This document shows positions 44,787 through 53,754 of a DNA stretch of 64,000 nt, in pieces (the stretch's first letter is position 1; each line of letters starts with the position of its first letter). The notes under the pieces are model-generated. The model saw nothing but the letters and a program-made list of their open reading frames with translations, was not told where the DNA came from and did not search any database. A program made the translations under genes and the position numbers. This DNA is from Sphingomonas aliaeris (lineage in GTDB: Bacteria > Pseudomonadota > Alphaproteobacteria > Sphingomonadales > Sphingomonadaceae). The DNA is taken from assembly GCF_016743815.1 (NCBI RefSeq), contig NZ_CP061035.1, positions 3,593,001 to 3,657,000 of the forward strand, written 5' to 3'.

Positions 44787-46067
44787 ATGCGCAAAGCGGC
44801 GATTTTGGCATGTATCGGTTTGGCGGCATGTCCGCTGGCGGCGCATGCGGCGGTCAATCCGGGGTTCGACGTGGACGCTGCGACGCGCGCCTATCTGAAC
44901 CTGTTGCAGGGGCCCGCGCGCGCCAAGTCGGATGCCTATTTCGAGGGCGGATATTGGCTGCCCTTATGGTCCACGCTGATCGGCGCGGTCGTGTTCGTCG
45001 CGCTGCTCGCGAGCGGGCTGTCGGCGCGGATGCGCGACTGGGCCGAGCGGACGATGCGCCGCCGCTGGCTCGTGCCCGGCCTGTACGCGCTGCCCTTCAC
45101 CGTCGTGACGACGATCGCCACTTTGCCCTGGTCGATCTACACCGATTTCGTGCGCGAAAAGCAGTACGGGCTGATGAACCAGACCTTCGCCGCATGGGCG
45201 CTGGATGCGGTGAAGAGCTTCGGCATCGGTCTGATCCTGAACGCGCTGTTGTTCATCGTCCTGTTCGCCGTGATCCGCCGCTTCCGCCGGACGTGGTGGC
45301 TGATCGGCAGCGCGGTGATGTCGCTGTTCGTCGCGATCGGTGCGCTGGTCGCCCCGGTGTTCATCGCGCCGCTGTTCAACACCTATACCGAACTGCCCGC
45401 CAGCCCCTTGCGTGATCGCATCGTCGCGGTCGCGGCGGCGAACCACATCCCGTCCGAACATATCTACGTTTCGGATGCATCGCGGCAGACCAAGCGCATC
45501 TCCGCCAACGTGTCGGGCGTCGGCCCGACGATCCGCATCACGCTCAACGACAATTTGTTGAAGCGCACCGCGCCCGAGGAAGTCGTCGCGGTGATGGGCC
45601 ACGAAATGGGCCATTACGTCTTGAATCACGTGTGGAAACTGATCGGCGCCTTCACGATCATCTTCCTATTGTTGTTCTTCGTCGTCTCGCGCGCCGCCCC
45701 GTCGCTGATCGCGCGTCATCCGCGCTGGCGGGTGCGCGGCGTGGCCGATCCGGCGGCGGCGCCCGTGCTGCTGTTGCTGGCCTCGATCTGCGGGTTGATC
45801 CTGACCCCGGTGCAGAACTCGATCATCCGGCATAACGAGACGGAGGCGGATATCTTCGGCCTGGATGCCGCGCGCGAGCCGGACGGCTTCGCCAAGACGG
45901 CGATGCGCCTGTCGGAATATCGCAAGATATCGCCGGGGCCGGTGGAGGAGATCCTGTTCTTCGATCATCCCTCGGGCGAGAACCGCGTGCGCCGGTCGAT
46001 GCAATGGAAGAAGGATCACGTGCCCGGCGCGACGATCGTGATTCCCGGGCCGATCGACGGGAAATAG
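44787..46067 (+). CDS. M48-family membrane metallopeptidase (Ste24-like)
   Basis: A membrane-embedded zinc endopeptidase related to Ste24 CAAX protease and HtpX, probably in membrane-protein quality control. 426 residues from ATG 44787, preceded by a G-rich ribosome site. A cleavable-looking N-terminus (ILACIGLAACPLAAHA) precedes the peptidase_M48_N region with several helices (LPLWSTLIGAVVFVALLA, WLIGSAVMSLFVAIGALVA). The zinc site VMGHEMGHYVLNH (HExxH) and the distal NETEADIFGLDAA (ExxxD) are intact, and FFDHPSGENRVRRSMQWK is the family's conserved end. It is possibly co-transcribed with the M28 peptidase upstream and the epimerase five bases downstream. Confidence 0.92.
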   Translation: MRKAAILACIGLAACPLAAHAAVNPGFDVDAATRAYLNLLQGPARAKSDAYFEGGYWLPLWSTLIGAVVFVALLASGLSARMRDWAERTMRRRWLVPGLYALPFTVVTTIATLPWSIYTDFVREKQYGLMNQTFAAWALDAVKSFGIGLILNALLFIVLFAVIRRFRRTWWLIGSAVMSLFVAIGALVAPVFIAPLFNTYTELPASPLRDRIVAVAAANHIPSEHIYVSDASRQTKRISANVSGVGPTIRITLNDNLLKRTAPEEVVAVMGHEMGHYVLNHVWKLIGAFTIIFLLLFFVVSRAAPSLIARHPRWRVRGVADPAAAPVLLLLASICGLILTPVQNSIIRHNETEADIFGLDAAREPDGFAKTAMRLSEYRKISPGPVEEILFFDHPSGENRVRRSMQWKKDHVPGATIVIPGPIDGK

Positions 46068-46072
46068 CCGCA

Positions 46073-46910
46073 ATGTCGCGCATGCTGATCTTCGGGCTGG
46101 GCTATACCGCCACGCATATCGCCGATGCCTTGCGCGCGCGGGGGCTGGCAGGTCGTCGGCACGAGCCGCGACGGGCGCGACGGGACGATCCGGTTCGAGG
46201 ATCGCGAGGCGGTCGAACGCGAACTGGCGGCTGCGACGCACATCTTCTCTTCCGTCCCGCCGGCCGAGGATATGGACCCGGTGCTGGCCGGCTATGGCGG
46301 GATGATCGGCACGTCGCGCGCCTGGACCGGATATCTGTCCTCGACCGGCGTGTACGGCGATGCAGGCGGCGCGTGGGTCGACGAAAAAGCGCCGATCCGC
46401 GGGCGGCGCGGCGCGCGTGCGATGGCGGATGCGGCGTGGCTGGCGCTCGGCGCGCGGGTGTTTCGCCTGCCGGGCATCTACGGTCCCGGCCGATCGGCGC
46501 TGGACCGGGTGGCCGAGCGACGTGGGCACCGCGTCGACCTGCCCGATCAGGTGTTCAGCCGCGTGCATGTCGACGATATCGTCGCCGGGGTGATCGCCGC
46601 GTTCGACGCTCCTGCGGGGGCATATAATCTCGCCGACGATATGCCCTGTGCGCAAAACGACGTGATGGCGTTCGCGGCGCATCTGCTCGGGGTAGACCCG
46701 CCGCCGTTCGTCGCGCTGGAAAGCCTCTCGCCACCCGCGCGCGCCTTCTATGCCGAGAACCGCCGCGTCGCGAACGGCAAGGCGAAGCGGGTACTCGGCT
46801 GGCGCCCGCTTTATCCCGACTATCGGTTCGGCCTGCGTGCCCTGAGTGCAATGACCAGCCCGATCCCCGCCAGCACGGCGCCCGATGCGGCGAGCAGCGA
46901 CCAGCGATAG
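46073..46910 (+). CDS. NAD(P)-dependent sugar epimerase-like SDR, frameshifted
   Basis: An extended short-chain dehydrogenase/epimerase-type protein (YeeZ-like). The N-terminus MSRMLIFGLGYTATHIADAL carries the GxGxxA nucleotide loop (ATG 46073) but is in a different frame from the body: QVVGTSRDGRDGTIRFED, SSTGVYGDAGGAWVDE, FRLPGIYGPGRSALDRV, VDLPDQVFSRVHVDDIVAG. One G too many in the G5 run at 46140-46144 explains it; four Gs restore a ~278-residue protein (RARGWQVVG). The classical YxxxK is not seen (VYGDAGG), as usual in this subfamily. The last ~90 bases overlap the convergent EamA gene, so the true end could be slightly earlier if a second shift exists. Confidence 0.8.
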
Positions 46911-47734
46911 CCTTCGAAGATCGTCGACAGCAGCATCGCGATCACTGGCGTCAGCACGCCGGAATAGGCCGCCTTCGCCGGGCCGATCACGCGGATCACC
47001 CCAAAATACAACGTAAACGCGATCGCCGATGCGAAGACGCCCAGATACAGCACGCCCGCCAGATACCCCAGCCGCATCTCGATCACCGGCGGCCCGGTCA
47101 GCGTCCAGGCGATCACCGCATCGAAGGCCGCGCCGATCAGCATCGACATGCCGAGCATCGTCGCCATCGGATAGCGTTTGGCCGCCTGCGTGCCCTGCAT
47201 GATGTTCGCGCTGGAGGCCGACATGATCGCGGCGAGCGTGAAGCCTATCCCGATCAGCGTCGTCCGCACCGCGCCCGCATCCGCCCGCGCCTCGTGCAGG
47301 AACAGCAGGCCGACACCGGCAATCGCGACCAGCGATCCCACGATCAGTTGCCGGCCAAGACGCTGGCCCAGGAAGAGCCGCCCGAGCAGCGCGTTGGGCA
47401 CGATCATCAGCGCGAAGATCACCGCGACCAGCCCCGATGTGACATACCCTTCGGCGCGGTAGACGAAGTTGAAATTGAGGCAGAACTGGAACGCGGCCAG
47501 TGCCGCCGCAAAGCCCCAGCCACGCGCGTCGAGCGTCAGCCGCTCACGCCTGTATGCGGCAAAGGCAAGCATCGTCAGCCCCGCGACGAGGAAGCGGTAC
47601 GTGACCGACCAGCTGGCAGGGACGATCCCCAGCTGATCCTTGATCACCAGCCACGTTGATCCCCAGATCAACGTGACTATGGCGAACGGGATCAGCACCG
47701 CCGCGCGCGTGGATTGCGGGGCGGCTTGGTTCAT
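46820..47734 (-). CDS. EamA-family (DMT) transporter
   Basis: A ten-helix inner-membrane drug/metabolite-superfamily exporter of 304 residues. Two EamA repeats are present: FAIVTLIWGSTWLVIKDQLG with TYRFLVAGLTMLAFAAY in the first, and TLIGIGFTLAAIMSASSANI with YLGVFASAIAFTLYFGVIR and PVIAMLLSTIFEGYRWS in the second. Members export amino acids, metabolites or drugs; the cargo cannot be read from sequence. The ATG at 47734 overlaps the galE stop (ATGA), so galE and this gene form an operon. Its 3' end overlaps that of the epimerase gene on the other strand by about 90 bases. Confidence 0.9.
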   Translation of the reverse strand: MNQAAPQSTRAAVLIPFAIVTLIWGSTWLVIKDQLGIVPASWSVTYRFLVAGLTMLAFAAYRRERLTLDARGWGFAAALAAFQFCLNFNFVYRAEGYVTSGLVAVIFALMIVPNALLGRLFLGQRLGRQLIVGSLVAIAGVGLLFLHEARADAGAVRTTLIGIGFTLAAIMSASSANIMQGTQAAKRYPMATMLGMSMLIGAAFDAVIAWTLTGPPVIEMRLGYLAGVLYLGVFASAIAFTLYFGVIRVIGPAKAAYSGVLTPVIAMLLSTIFEGYRWSLLAASGAVLAGIGLVIALRARRPNR

Positions 47735-48735
47735 GCGCGTTCGGAAAGCTTTCTTTCCCAAGCAAGCGCGTCCGCGACGATCAGATCGAGATCGTCGCGC
47801 GCTGGCGTCCAGTCGAGCGTCTTCAGGATGGCGCTGTTGTCGGAGATCAACGCCGCCGGATCGCCCGCACGGCGCCCTTGCGGATTGCGCACGACCTGTA
47901 CGTTGGTCACCCGATCGACCGCATCCAGCACCTCGTTGACCGAGAAACCGCGTCCGTAGCCCGCGTTCAGCGTATGGCTGCGGCCCGGCTCGGCGATCAG
48001 CAGGGCGAGCGCGGCGACATGCGCCGCCGCTAGATCGCTGACATGGATGTAATCGCGCACCCCCGTACCATCGGGCGTGTCGAAATCGGTGCCGAAGATC
48101 GCCACGCTGTCCCGCTTGCCCGTTGCCGCCTCGACCGCGACCTTGATCAGATGCGTCGCACCCGCGGTCGATTGCCCGCTGCGCCCCTGCGGATCGGCGC
48201 CCGCGACGTTGAAGTAGCGCAATGCGGCATAGTTCATCGGATGCGCCGCTGCGACGTCGCGCAGCATCGCTTCGGTCATCAGCTTCGACATGCCGTACGG
48301 GTTGATCGGCACGGTCGGGCTCGTCTCCGAAACCGTCTCCGTATCGGGCGTACCGTAGGTCGCGGCCGTCGAGGAGAAGATGAAATGCGGCACGCCCTCC
48401 GTCACGGCGCTTTCGATCAGCGATCGGCTGGCGGCGGTGTTGTTGCGGTAATATTTGAGCGGGTCGGTGACCGACTCCGGCACCACGACCGATCCGGCGA
48501 AATGCATGATCGCCTGGACGTGATGGCCCCGGATCGCGGCGCGGACTCGACCCTCATCTTCTATCGCGCATTCGATCAGCGTCGCGCGCTCGTCCACCGC
48601 CCAGGAAAAGCCCGTGACGAGATTGTCGACCACGACGACGTCATAGCCCGCATCCAGCAACGCCAGCACCGCGTGGCTGCCGATGTAACCCGCACCACCC
48701 GTCACCATCACCGTCATGTCGCGCTTGTCGGCCAT
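47731..48735 (-). CDS. galE: UDP-glucose 4-epimerase
   Basis: Interconverts UDP-glucose and UDP-galactose through a tightly bound NAD; feeds galactose use and surface polysaccharide synthesis. 334 residues. MVTGGAGYIGSHAVLALLDA is the NAD loop (GxxGxxG). IMHFAGSVVVPESVTDPL, FIFSSTAATYGTPD with catalytic Ser/Thr and INPYGMSKLMTE (YxxxK) are all present. RYFNVAGADPQGRSGQ and GVRDYIHVSDLAAAHV are typical of GalE. The next gene on the strand is the EamA transporter, coupled by a four-base overlap. It is divergent from msrA. Confidence 0.94.
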   Translation of the reverse strand: MADKRDMTVMVTGGAGYIGSHAVLALLDAGYDVVVVDNLVTGFSWAVDERATLIECAIEDEGRVRAAIRGHHVQAIMHFAGSVVVPESVTDPLKYYRNNTAASRSLIESAVTEGVPHFIFSSTAATYGTPDTETVSETSPTVPINPYGMSKLMTEAMLRDVAAAHPMNYAALRYFNVAGADPQGRSGQSTAGATHLIKVAVEAATGKRDSVAIFGTDFDTPDGTGVRDYIHVSDLAAAHVAALALLIAEPGRSHTLNAGYGRGFSVNEVLDAVDRVTNVQVVRNPQGRRAGDPAALISDNSAILKTLDWTPARDDLDLIVADALAWERKLSERA

Positions 48736-48836
48736 CTCGGTCGCTCCTGAACACCGCCTCGTCCTCGTCCGACTATCAGCGCCGATTGCTTCGCGCCACC
48801 GGCATCCTATCTTCTGTGTAACATTCAGGAGTTTTG

Positions 48837-49385
48837 ATGATGGAAAGCGAAGTCGCGACCCTTGCGGGCGGATGTTTCTGGTGCACCGAAGCGGTGTTCA
48901 ACGACGTGATCGGCGTGACCAAGGTCGAAAGCGGCTATATCGGCGGCGACGTGCCAAACCCGACGTACAAGCAGGTCTGCGGCGGCGATACCGGCCATGC
49001 CGAGGCGATCCGCATCACGTTCGATCCAGAACAGCTTCATTATGGCGACCTGCTCGACATCTTCTTCGCGACGCACGATCCGACGCAGTTGAACCGCCAG
49101 GGCAACGATGTCGGCACGCAATACCGCTCCGCAATCTTTCCGCATTCCGAGGAGCAGGAAACCGAAGCCCGCGCAGCAATGGCCCGCACCGGCGCGACGT
49201 CGTCAGGTCCGATCGTCACGACGATCGAGCCGCTGTCGCAATGGTATCCGGCGGAGGATTATCATCAGGAATATTGGGAAACGTCGGGCCGCAGCAACCC
49301 CTATTGCATGGCCGTCATCCCGCCCAAGCTCCAGAAACTCCGCAAGAGCTTCGCAGCACGCTCGAAAGCCGCGGTCACCGCCTGA
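48837..49385 (+). CDS. msrA: Peptide methionine-S-sulfoxide reductase A
   Basis: Reduces S-epimers of methionine sulfoxide in proteins, using thioredoxin; oxidative damage repair. 182 residues from the ATG at 48837 (a second ATG follows at once; AGGAG lies upstream). The catalytic motif is [13 protein letters not shown] (GCFWC). [33 protein letters not shown] and [14 protein letters not shown] are standard MsrA. The EDYHQEYW motif near the end is intact. The C-terminal tail ([12 protein letters not shown]) lacks the extra resolving cysteines seen in E. coli MsrA. Confidence 0.96.
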   Translation: MMESEVATLAGGCFWCTEAVFNDVIGVTKVESGYIGGDVPNPTYKQVCGGDTGHAEAIRITFDPEQLHYGDLLDIFFATHDPTQLNRQGNDVGTQYRSAIFPHSEEQETEARAAMARTGATSSGPIVTTIEPLSQWYPAEDYHQEYWETSGRSNPYCMAVIPPKLQKLRKSFAARSKAAVTA

Positions 49386-49395
49386 TAAAGGTTCT

Positions 49396-49483
49396 GTTCG
49401 CGCAGAGGCGCAGAGGACGCAGAGAAGAACAAGAAACGAAAGCGTCAGCTTTCCCCTCATCTTCTCCGCGTCTCCGCGTGAAC
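49396..49483. repeat. Inverted repeat of GTTCGCGCAGAG-type arms, copy 1
   Basis: The left arm GTTCGCGCAGAGGCGCAGAG and right arm CTCCGCGTCTCCGCGTGAAC are imperfect reverse complements, about 45 bases apart. The arms themselves are short tandems of a nine- or ten-base GCGGAGAC-like unit. It lies just after msrA. Confidence 0.7.
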
Positions 49484-49517
49484 AAAATCTCGGTCCGACA
49501 CGATAAGATTGGATAGA

Positions 49518-49627
<110 letters not shown>

Positions 49628-49632
49628 GCCTT

Positions 49633-50590
49633 CTAGCGATGCGCCGCGCGGGCGATCCGGTCGTTGATCGCCGCGCCGATGCCGACCGAAGGGATCGGCA
49701 CGATCGCGATCGTCCGCCGGTCGCTCGCATCCGCCCGGTGGAGCGCATCGAACAAAGACGCAGCGGCTTCGGTCAGGTCGCCGGCCTCCGACAAAGTGTC
49801 GTCCCCCTTAATCCCACCGAAACCGATCAGCCACTCGCCCGCACGCCGGTCGGTCGCGTTCAGGCGCAACGGCTTTTTCGGGGCATAATGGCTCGCGAGT
49901 TGCCCCGGCGCGGTGATCGCGCCCGTAGCCGCCCGCGCCTCGACCGCTCGCGAAAGAACCTTCGACAGCGCCTCCGCCGTGATCGGCCCCTCGCGCAGGA
50001 TGCGCGCGCCGCCGCCCGTCGCGACGATCGTCGATTCCAGCCCCGCCTCGGTCGCCCCATCGTCGATCACCAGCGGGATGCGTCCATCTAGCGTCGCGAC
50101 GACATGCGCCGCTCGCGTCGGGCTGATCGCATTGCTGGCATTGGCGGAGGGCGCGGCCAGCGGCGTTCCCGTCGCTTCCAGCAGCACCCGCATCGCGCGG
50201 TGCGCGGGCACGCGGATCGCGACCGTGTCCAGCCCCGCCGTGACGAGCGACGCCAGCCCCGAATCCGCCCGCACCGGCAGCACCAAGGTCAACGGTCCCG
50301 GCCAGAATGCCGCCGCCAGCCTCATCGCATCGGCGTCGAACAGCGCCAGCCGTTCCGCCGCCGCCCGGTCGAGCACATGAACGATCAGCGGGTTGAAGCT
50401 CGGCCGTCCCTTGGCCGCGTAAATGCCCGCGACCGCGCGCGAAATCGCACGCGTCGGCGGCGAGGCCGTAGACCGTTTCCGTGGGTATGGCGACGCATCC
50501 CCCCGCCGCGACGACCTTCGCCGCAGCCGCAATCGCAGCCTCGCCGTAGGGTAAGACGATCGTCGGGATATGCGGATTTGGATCGGCCAT
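49633..50590 (-). CDS. sua5: Threonylcarbamoyl-AMP synthase (Sua5/YwlC type), frameshifted
   Basis: Makes threonylcarbamoyl-AMP from threonine, bicarbonate and ATP for the t6A37 modification of ANN-decoding tRNAs; essential in many bacteria. The N-terminus MADPNPHIPTIVLPYGEA and GGCVAIPTETVYGLAADA are in one frame. The remainder, AVAGIYAAKGRPSFNPLIVHV, WPGPLTLVLPV, VAIRVPAHRAM, AAPSANASNAISPT and DGATEAGLESTIV, is in another. One extra base between 50440 and 50455 explains the split. The C-terminal Sua5 domain (PGQLASHYAPKKPL) is present, giving about 318 residues. A real knockout of this gene would be surprising, so a sequence error is the likely cause. Confidence 0.88.
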
Positions 50591-50632
50591 CGCCCGGCGC
50601 TATAGCCCGCGAAAGCCAAGAGGATAAGAGCG

Positions 50633-52357
50633 ATGCCCTTCACCCCCGCCACCGCCGACCAGCGCTTCGTGCTGACCCACGTCACCCGCATCGCGGATCT
50701 CGCCGCGAGCGAACGCTTCGCCGCCGCGAGCGACGACGTGGTCGATGCCGTGCTGGAAGGCGTCGGGCAGTTGGCGGAGGGCGAATGGGCACCGCTCGCC
50801 CGCGCCGGGGATACGGTCGGCGCGAAATGGACGCCCGACGGCGTGGTGATGCCGGACGGCTTCGTCCAGGCCTATCACGATTATGTCGAGGGTGGCTGGG
50901 GCATGATCGGCGTGCCGGAGGAATTCGGCGGACAGGGCCTGCCCTTCGCGATCCAGACCGCGGTGCTGGATACATTGGGCAGCGCGAACATGGGCTTCGC
51001 GCTCGCCCCCACGCTGACGGTCGGCGCGATCGAGGCGCTGGCGCATCACGGATCGCCGGAACAGCAGGCTTTGTACCTGCCGCATCTGGCGACCGGCGAA
51101 TGGACCGGGACGATGAACCTGACCGAGCCGCAGGCCGGTTCCGACGTCGGCGCATTGCGCACGCAGGCCAGGCCGCTCGGCGACGGGAAGTGGTCGATCA
51201 AGGGCACCAAGATCTATATCTCGTTTGGCGATCACGACATGGCGCCGAACATCGTCCACCTTGTCCTCGCGCGGACGCCGGGTGCACCGGCGGGGACCAA
51301 GGGCATCTCGCTGTTTCTCGTGCCCAAGTTCCGGCTGGATGCGGACGGCAATCCGGCCGAGCCGAACGACGTCCGCGTCGTGTCGATCGAACACAAGATG
51401 GGGCTGCACGCCTCCCCCACCTGCGTGTTGAGCTTCGGCGATCATGACGATTGCATCGGCGAGCTGATCGGCCCGGAATATGGCGGCATCCGCGCGATGT
51501 TCACGATGATGAACAATGCGCGCCTCAACGTCGGCCTGCAGGGCGTCCAGGTGGCCGAGGGTGCGACGCAGGCGGCGGTCGCCTATGCGCTGGAGCGCGT
51601 GCAATCCGCTCGCGCCGGCTCCACCAGCCGCGATTCGGTGCGCATCGTCGAGCATCCCGACGTCCGCCGCATGTTAATGCGGATGAAGGCGCAGACGCAG
51701 GCCGCGCGCGCCTTGGTCTACCTCGCCGCAGCGCAGGTCGATCGTGCGACGCTTGGCGAAGCGGGCGCACAGAACCGGCTGGAAATCCTCACCCCGCTGG
51801 CCAAGGCGCACGGCACCGATATCGGCTGCGAAGTCTCCTCGATCGGCATCCAGGTGTTCGGCGGGATGGGCTATATCGAGGAGACGGGCGCGGCGCAGTT
51901 CTTCCGCGATGCGCGCATCACCCCGATCTACGAGGGCACGAACGGCATACAGGCGGCGGATCTGGTCGGCCGCAAGCTGGGGCTCGACAATGGCGGCGCG
52001 TTCAACGCGCTGATCGCCGACATGAAGGCGGAGGCAAAGGATGCCACGCTGATCATGCTGATCGAGACGTGCGACGAGATCGGCCGCGCGATGATGGCGC
52101 TGGACGCGGACGACAAGCTGGCCGGATCCTATCCGTTCCTGACGATGCTGTCGGTCGCGGTGTGCGGCTGGCTGATGGAACGGCAGGGCCGCATCGTGGC
52201 GGACAGCGGCGAGGCGTCGGACTTCCTGGCGATGAAGGCGGCTGCGGCGAAATTCTATATCGACCAGATCGTTCCGGAAGCGCTGGGGCTGAAGGCCGCG
52301 GCGACGGCGAAGGCGGACGTCCTCTACTCGGTCGCGGCGGAACTGTTCGCGGCATGA
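50633..52357 (+). CDS. Acyl-CoA dehydrogenase (DmdC-like, long form)
   Basis: A flavin-dependent acyl-CoA dehydrogenase of 574 residues with the extra C-terminal domain found in the 3-methylmercaptopropionyl-CoA dehydrogenase (DmdC) and related group. GGWGMIGVPEEFGGQGLP, TGTMNLTEPQAGSDVGAL (FAD and substrate loop), GTKIYISFGDHDM and NNARLNVGLQGVQVAEG are present. The catalytic Glu region reads TPIYEGTNGIQAADLVGRKL. The substrate (medium-chain, branched or methylthiopropionyl) is not readable. The stop overlaps the NAT gene start (ATGA), so the two are coupled. Confidence 0.92.
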   Translation: MPFTPATADQRFVLTHVTRIADLAASERFAAASDDVVDAVLEGVGQLAEGEWAPLARAGDTVGAKWTPDGVVMPDGFVQAYHDYVEGGWGMIGVPEEFGGQGLPFAIQTAVLDTLGSANMGFALAPTLTVGAIEALAHHGSPEQQALYLPHLATGEWTGTMNLTEPQAGSDVGALRTQARPLGDGKWSIKGTKIYISFGDHDMAPNIVHLVLARTPGAPAGTKGISLFLVPKFRLDADGNPAEPNDVRVVSIEHKMGLHASPTCVLSFGDHDDCIGELIGPEYGGIRAMFTMMNNARLNVGLQGVQVAEGATQAAVAYALERVQSARAGSTSRDSVRIVEHPDVRRMLMRMKAQTQAARALVYLAAAQVDRATLGEAGAQNRLEILTPLAKAHGTDIGCEVSSIGIQVFGGMGYIEETGAAQFFRDARITPIYEGTNGIQAADLVGRKLGLDNGGAFNALIADMKAEAKDATLIMLIETCDEIGRAMMALDADDKLAGSYPFLTMLSVAVCGWLMERQGRIVADSGEASDFLAMKAAAAKFYIDQIVPEALGLKAAATAKADVLYSVAAELFAA

Positions 52358-53166
52358 GCTTCGATCTCGACGCCTATCTGGCGCGTATCGCGCTGGGTGC
52401 GCGGCCGTCGCCCGATGCGGCGGGGCTGGAGCGTTTGCAACACGCGCACCGCATGACGATCCCGTTCGAGAATCTCGACGTCGTCCTTGGTCGCGGGATC
52501 CGGATCGACAGCGACTCCGTCTCCGCCAAGCTGGTGACGGCGCGGCGTGGCGGATATTGTTTCGAACATAACCGGTTGTGCGGCGATGCGCTCGCGGCCC
52601 TCGGGTTCGAGGCGCGACCGTTGCTGGCGCGCGTCTGGCTGGCGCCGCCCGCGACGGCCGACGGGGTACCGGGAAAAACGCATACGCTTAGCCTCGTGCG
52701 GATCGACGGGCAGGACTGGATCGCCGATTGCGGCTTCGGCGGCAGCTATTCGCCACCTATGCCGCTCGTCGATGGCGCCACCGCGACCGGCCCGGACGGG
52801 ACGACCTCCCGATTGCAGCGCGACGAGACGTTCGGCTGGATGCTGTCACGCGATGCGGGTGGCGACCCGCGGCCGCAATTCAGCTTCACGCTGGACCCGG
52901 TGTGGGAATCGGACCTACTGATGGGCAATCACTGGTGCTCGACCGCACCCGCGAGCCGCTTCACCCAGGCACCGATCGTCAGCGTGGTGCTGCCCAAGGG
53001 ATTCGCCGGACTGAACGGCGTGTCCTATCGCCGTCGCAGCGGTGGTGAGGAGACTGTCGCGGAAATCACCGACCGCCGCGTCTACCGATTGCGGTTGAAC
53101 ATGTTGTTCGGGATCGACCTGACACCCGAGGACGTGGACGCGCTGGGACTTTTTCCGGCGAGTTAG
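52354..53166 (+). CDS. Arylamine N-acetyltransferase
   Basis: Transfers acetyl from acetyl-CoA to aromatic amines and hydrazines by a Cys-His-Asp mechanism. 270 residues from the ATG at 52354, which overlaps the acyl-CoA dehydrogenase stop. MSFDLDAYLARIALGARPSP and IPFENLDVVLGRGI open the fold. ARRGGYCFEHNRL holds the catalytic Cys, VPGKTHTLSLVRI the His and IADCGFGGSYSPPM the Asp. The length and order match bacterial NATs. The physiological substrate is unknown; being coupled to an acyl-CoA dehydrogenase hints at a propionyl- or other acyl-CoA donor, but that is speculation. Confidence 0.94.
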   Translation: MSFDLDAYLARIALGARPSPDAAGLERLQHAHRMTIPFENLDVVLGRGIRIDSDSVSAKLVTARRGGYCFEHNRLCGDALAALGFEARPLLARVWLAPPATADGVPGKTHTLSLVRIDGQDWIADCGFGGSYSPPMPLVDGATATGPDGTTSRLQRDETFGWMLSRDAGGDPRPQFSFTLDPVWESDLLMGNHWCSTAPASRFTQAPIVSVVLPKGFAGLNGVSYRRRSGGEETVAEITDRRVYRLRLNMLFGIDLTPEDVDALGLFPAS

Positions 53167-53188
53167 AGCGCAGGAAATTCACCACCAC

Positions 53189-53258
53189 CCGTTCGTGCTG
53201 AGCCTGTCGAAGCACCCTGTCCGTGGTGCACGCAATTCGACAAGCTCCGGACGAACGG
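53189..53258. repeat. Intact dispersed palindromic repeat, near-match to the IS110 target
   Basis: The left arm CCGTTCGTGCTGAGCCTG and the right arm, which reads TTCGACAAGCTCCGGACG then AACGG, are inverted relatives with GTCGAAGCAC and ATTCGACAAG inside. The 16 bases at 53236-53251 differ at one position from the site used by the IS110 element. Confidence 0.82.
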
Positions 53259-53356
53259 TCGGTGTGGACCGGCGCTAATGTCATCTCGCTCAAAGGGCAG
53301 TTCTGCCCAACCGACCAGGTTTTGGAGCGACGGGCAGCGGCCCGTACTCGTCCGGT

Positions 53357-53713
53357 CTAGGCCCGCTCGCGTTCCAGCAGGTCGGCGGCGTCGAGCCCGA
53401 GCAGGTCGATATGGCTGCGGATGCGCGGCCAGCTGGTCTTCAGGAACAGCTCGCGTTCGGCGATCTTCAGCTTTTCCGCGGCCCCGGGTAGCACGAACAT
53501 GCCCACCCCGCGCCGGACCTCGACATAGCCGTCGTCCTGGAAGCTCTGATACGCCTTGGCGACGGTTAGCGGATTGGCACCATGTTCCGCGGCAAGCGCG
53601 CGGACGGACGGGAGTTGATCCCCGGCGCGGAAGTCGCCGCGCAGTATCGCGGCCGAGATCGTCGCACGCAGCTTCAGGTAAACCGGGCTGTCTTCGCTGT
53701 TGAGCGCTGTCAT
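53357..53713 (-). CDS. GntR-family regulator (YtrA type)
   Basis: A 118-residue transcription regulator with the winged-helix GntR domain: SPVYLKLRATISAAILRGDF, RAGDQLPSVRALAAEHGANP and LTVAKAYQSFQDDGYVEVRR (recognition helix and wing). The short C-terminal part (about 45 residues, KLKIAERELFLKTSW) is the two-helix tail typical of the YtrA subfamily, which usually controls ABC transporters. No ABC transporter is adjacent here. It ends in LLERERA. Its target is unknown; autoregulation is common for the type. Confidence 0.9.
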   Translation of the reverse strand: MTALNSEDSPVYLKLRATISAAILRGDFRAGDQLPSVRALAAEHGANPLTVAKAYQSFQDDGYVEVRRGVGMFVLPGAAEKLKIAERELFLKTSWPRIRSHIDLLGLDAADLLERERA

Positions 53714-53754
53714 GCTGACTTAATACACCAAAGGGCCGGGACGTCCAGCATCAA

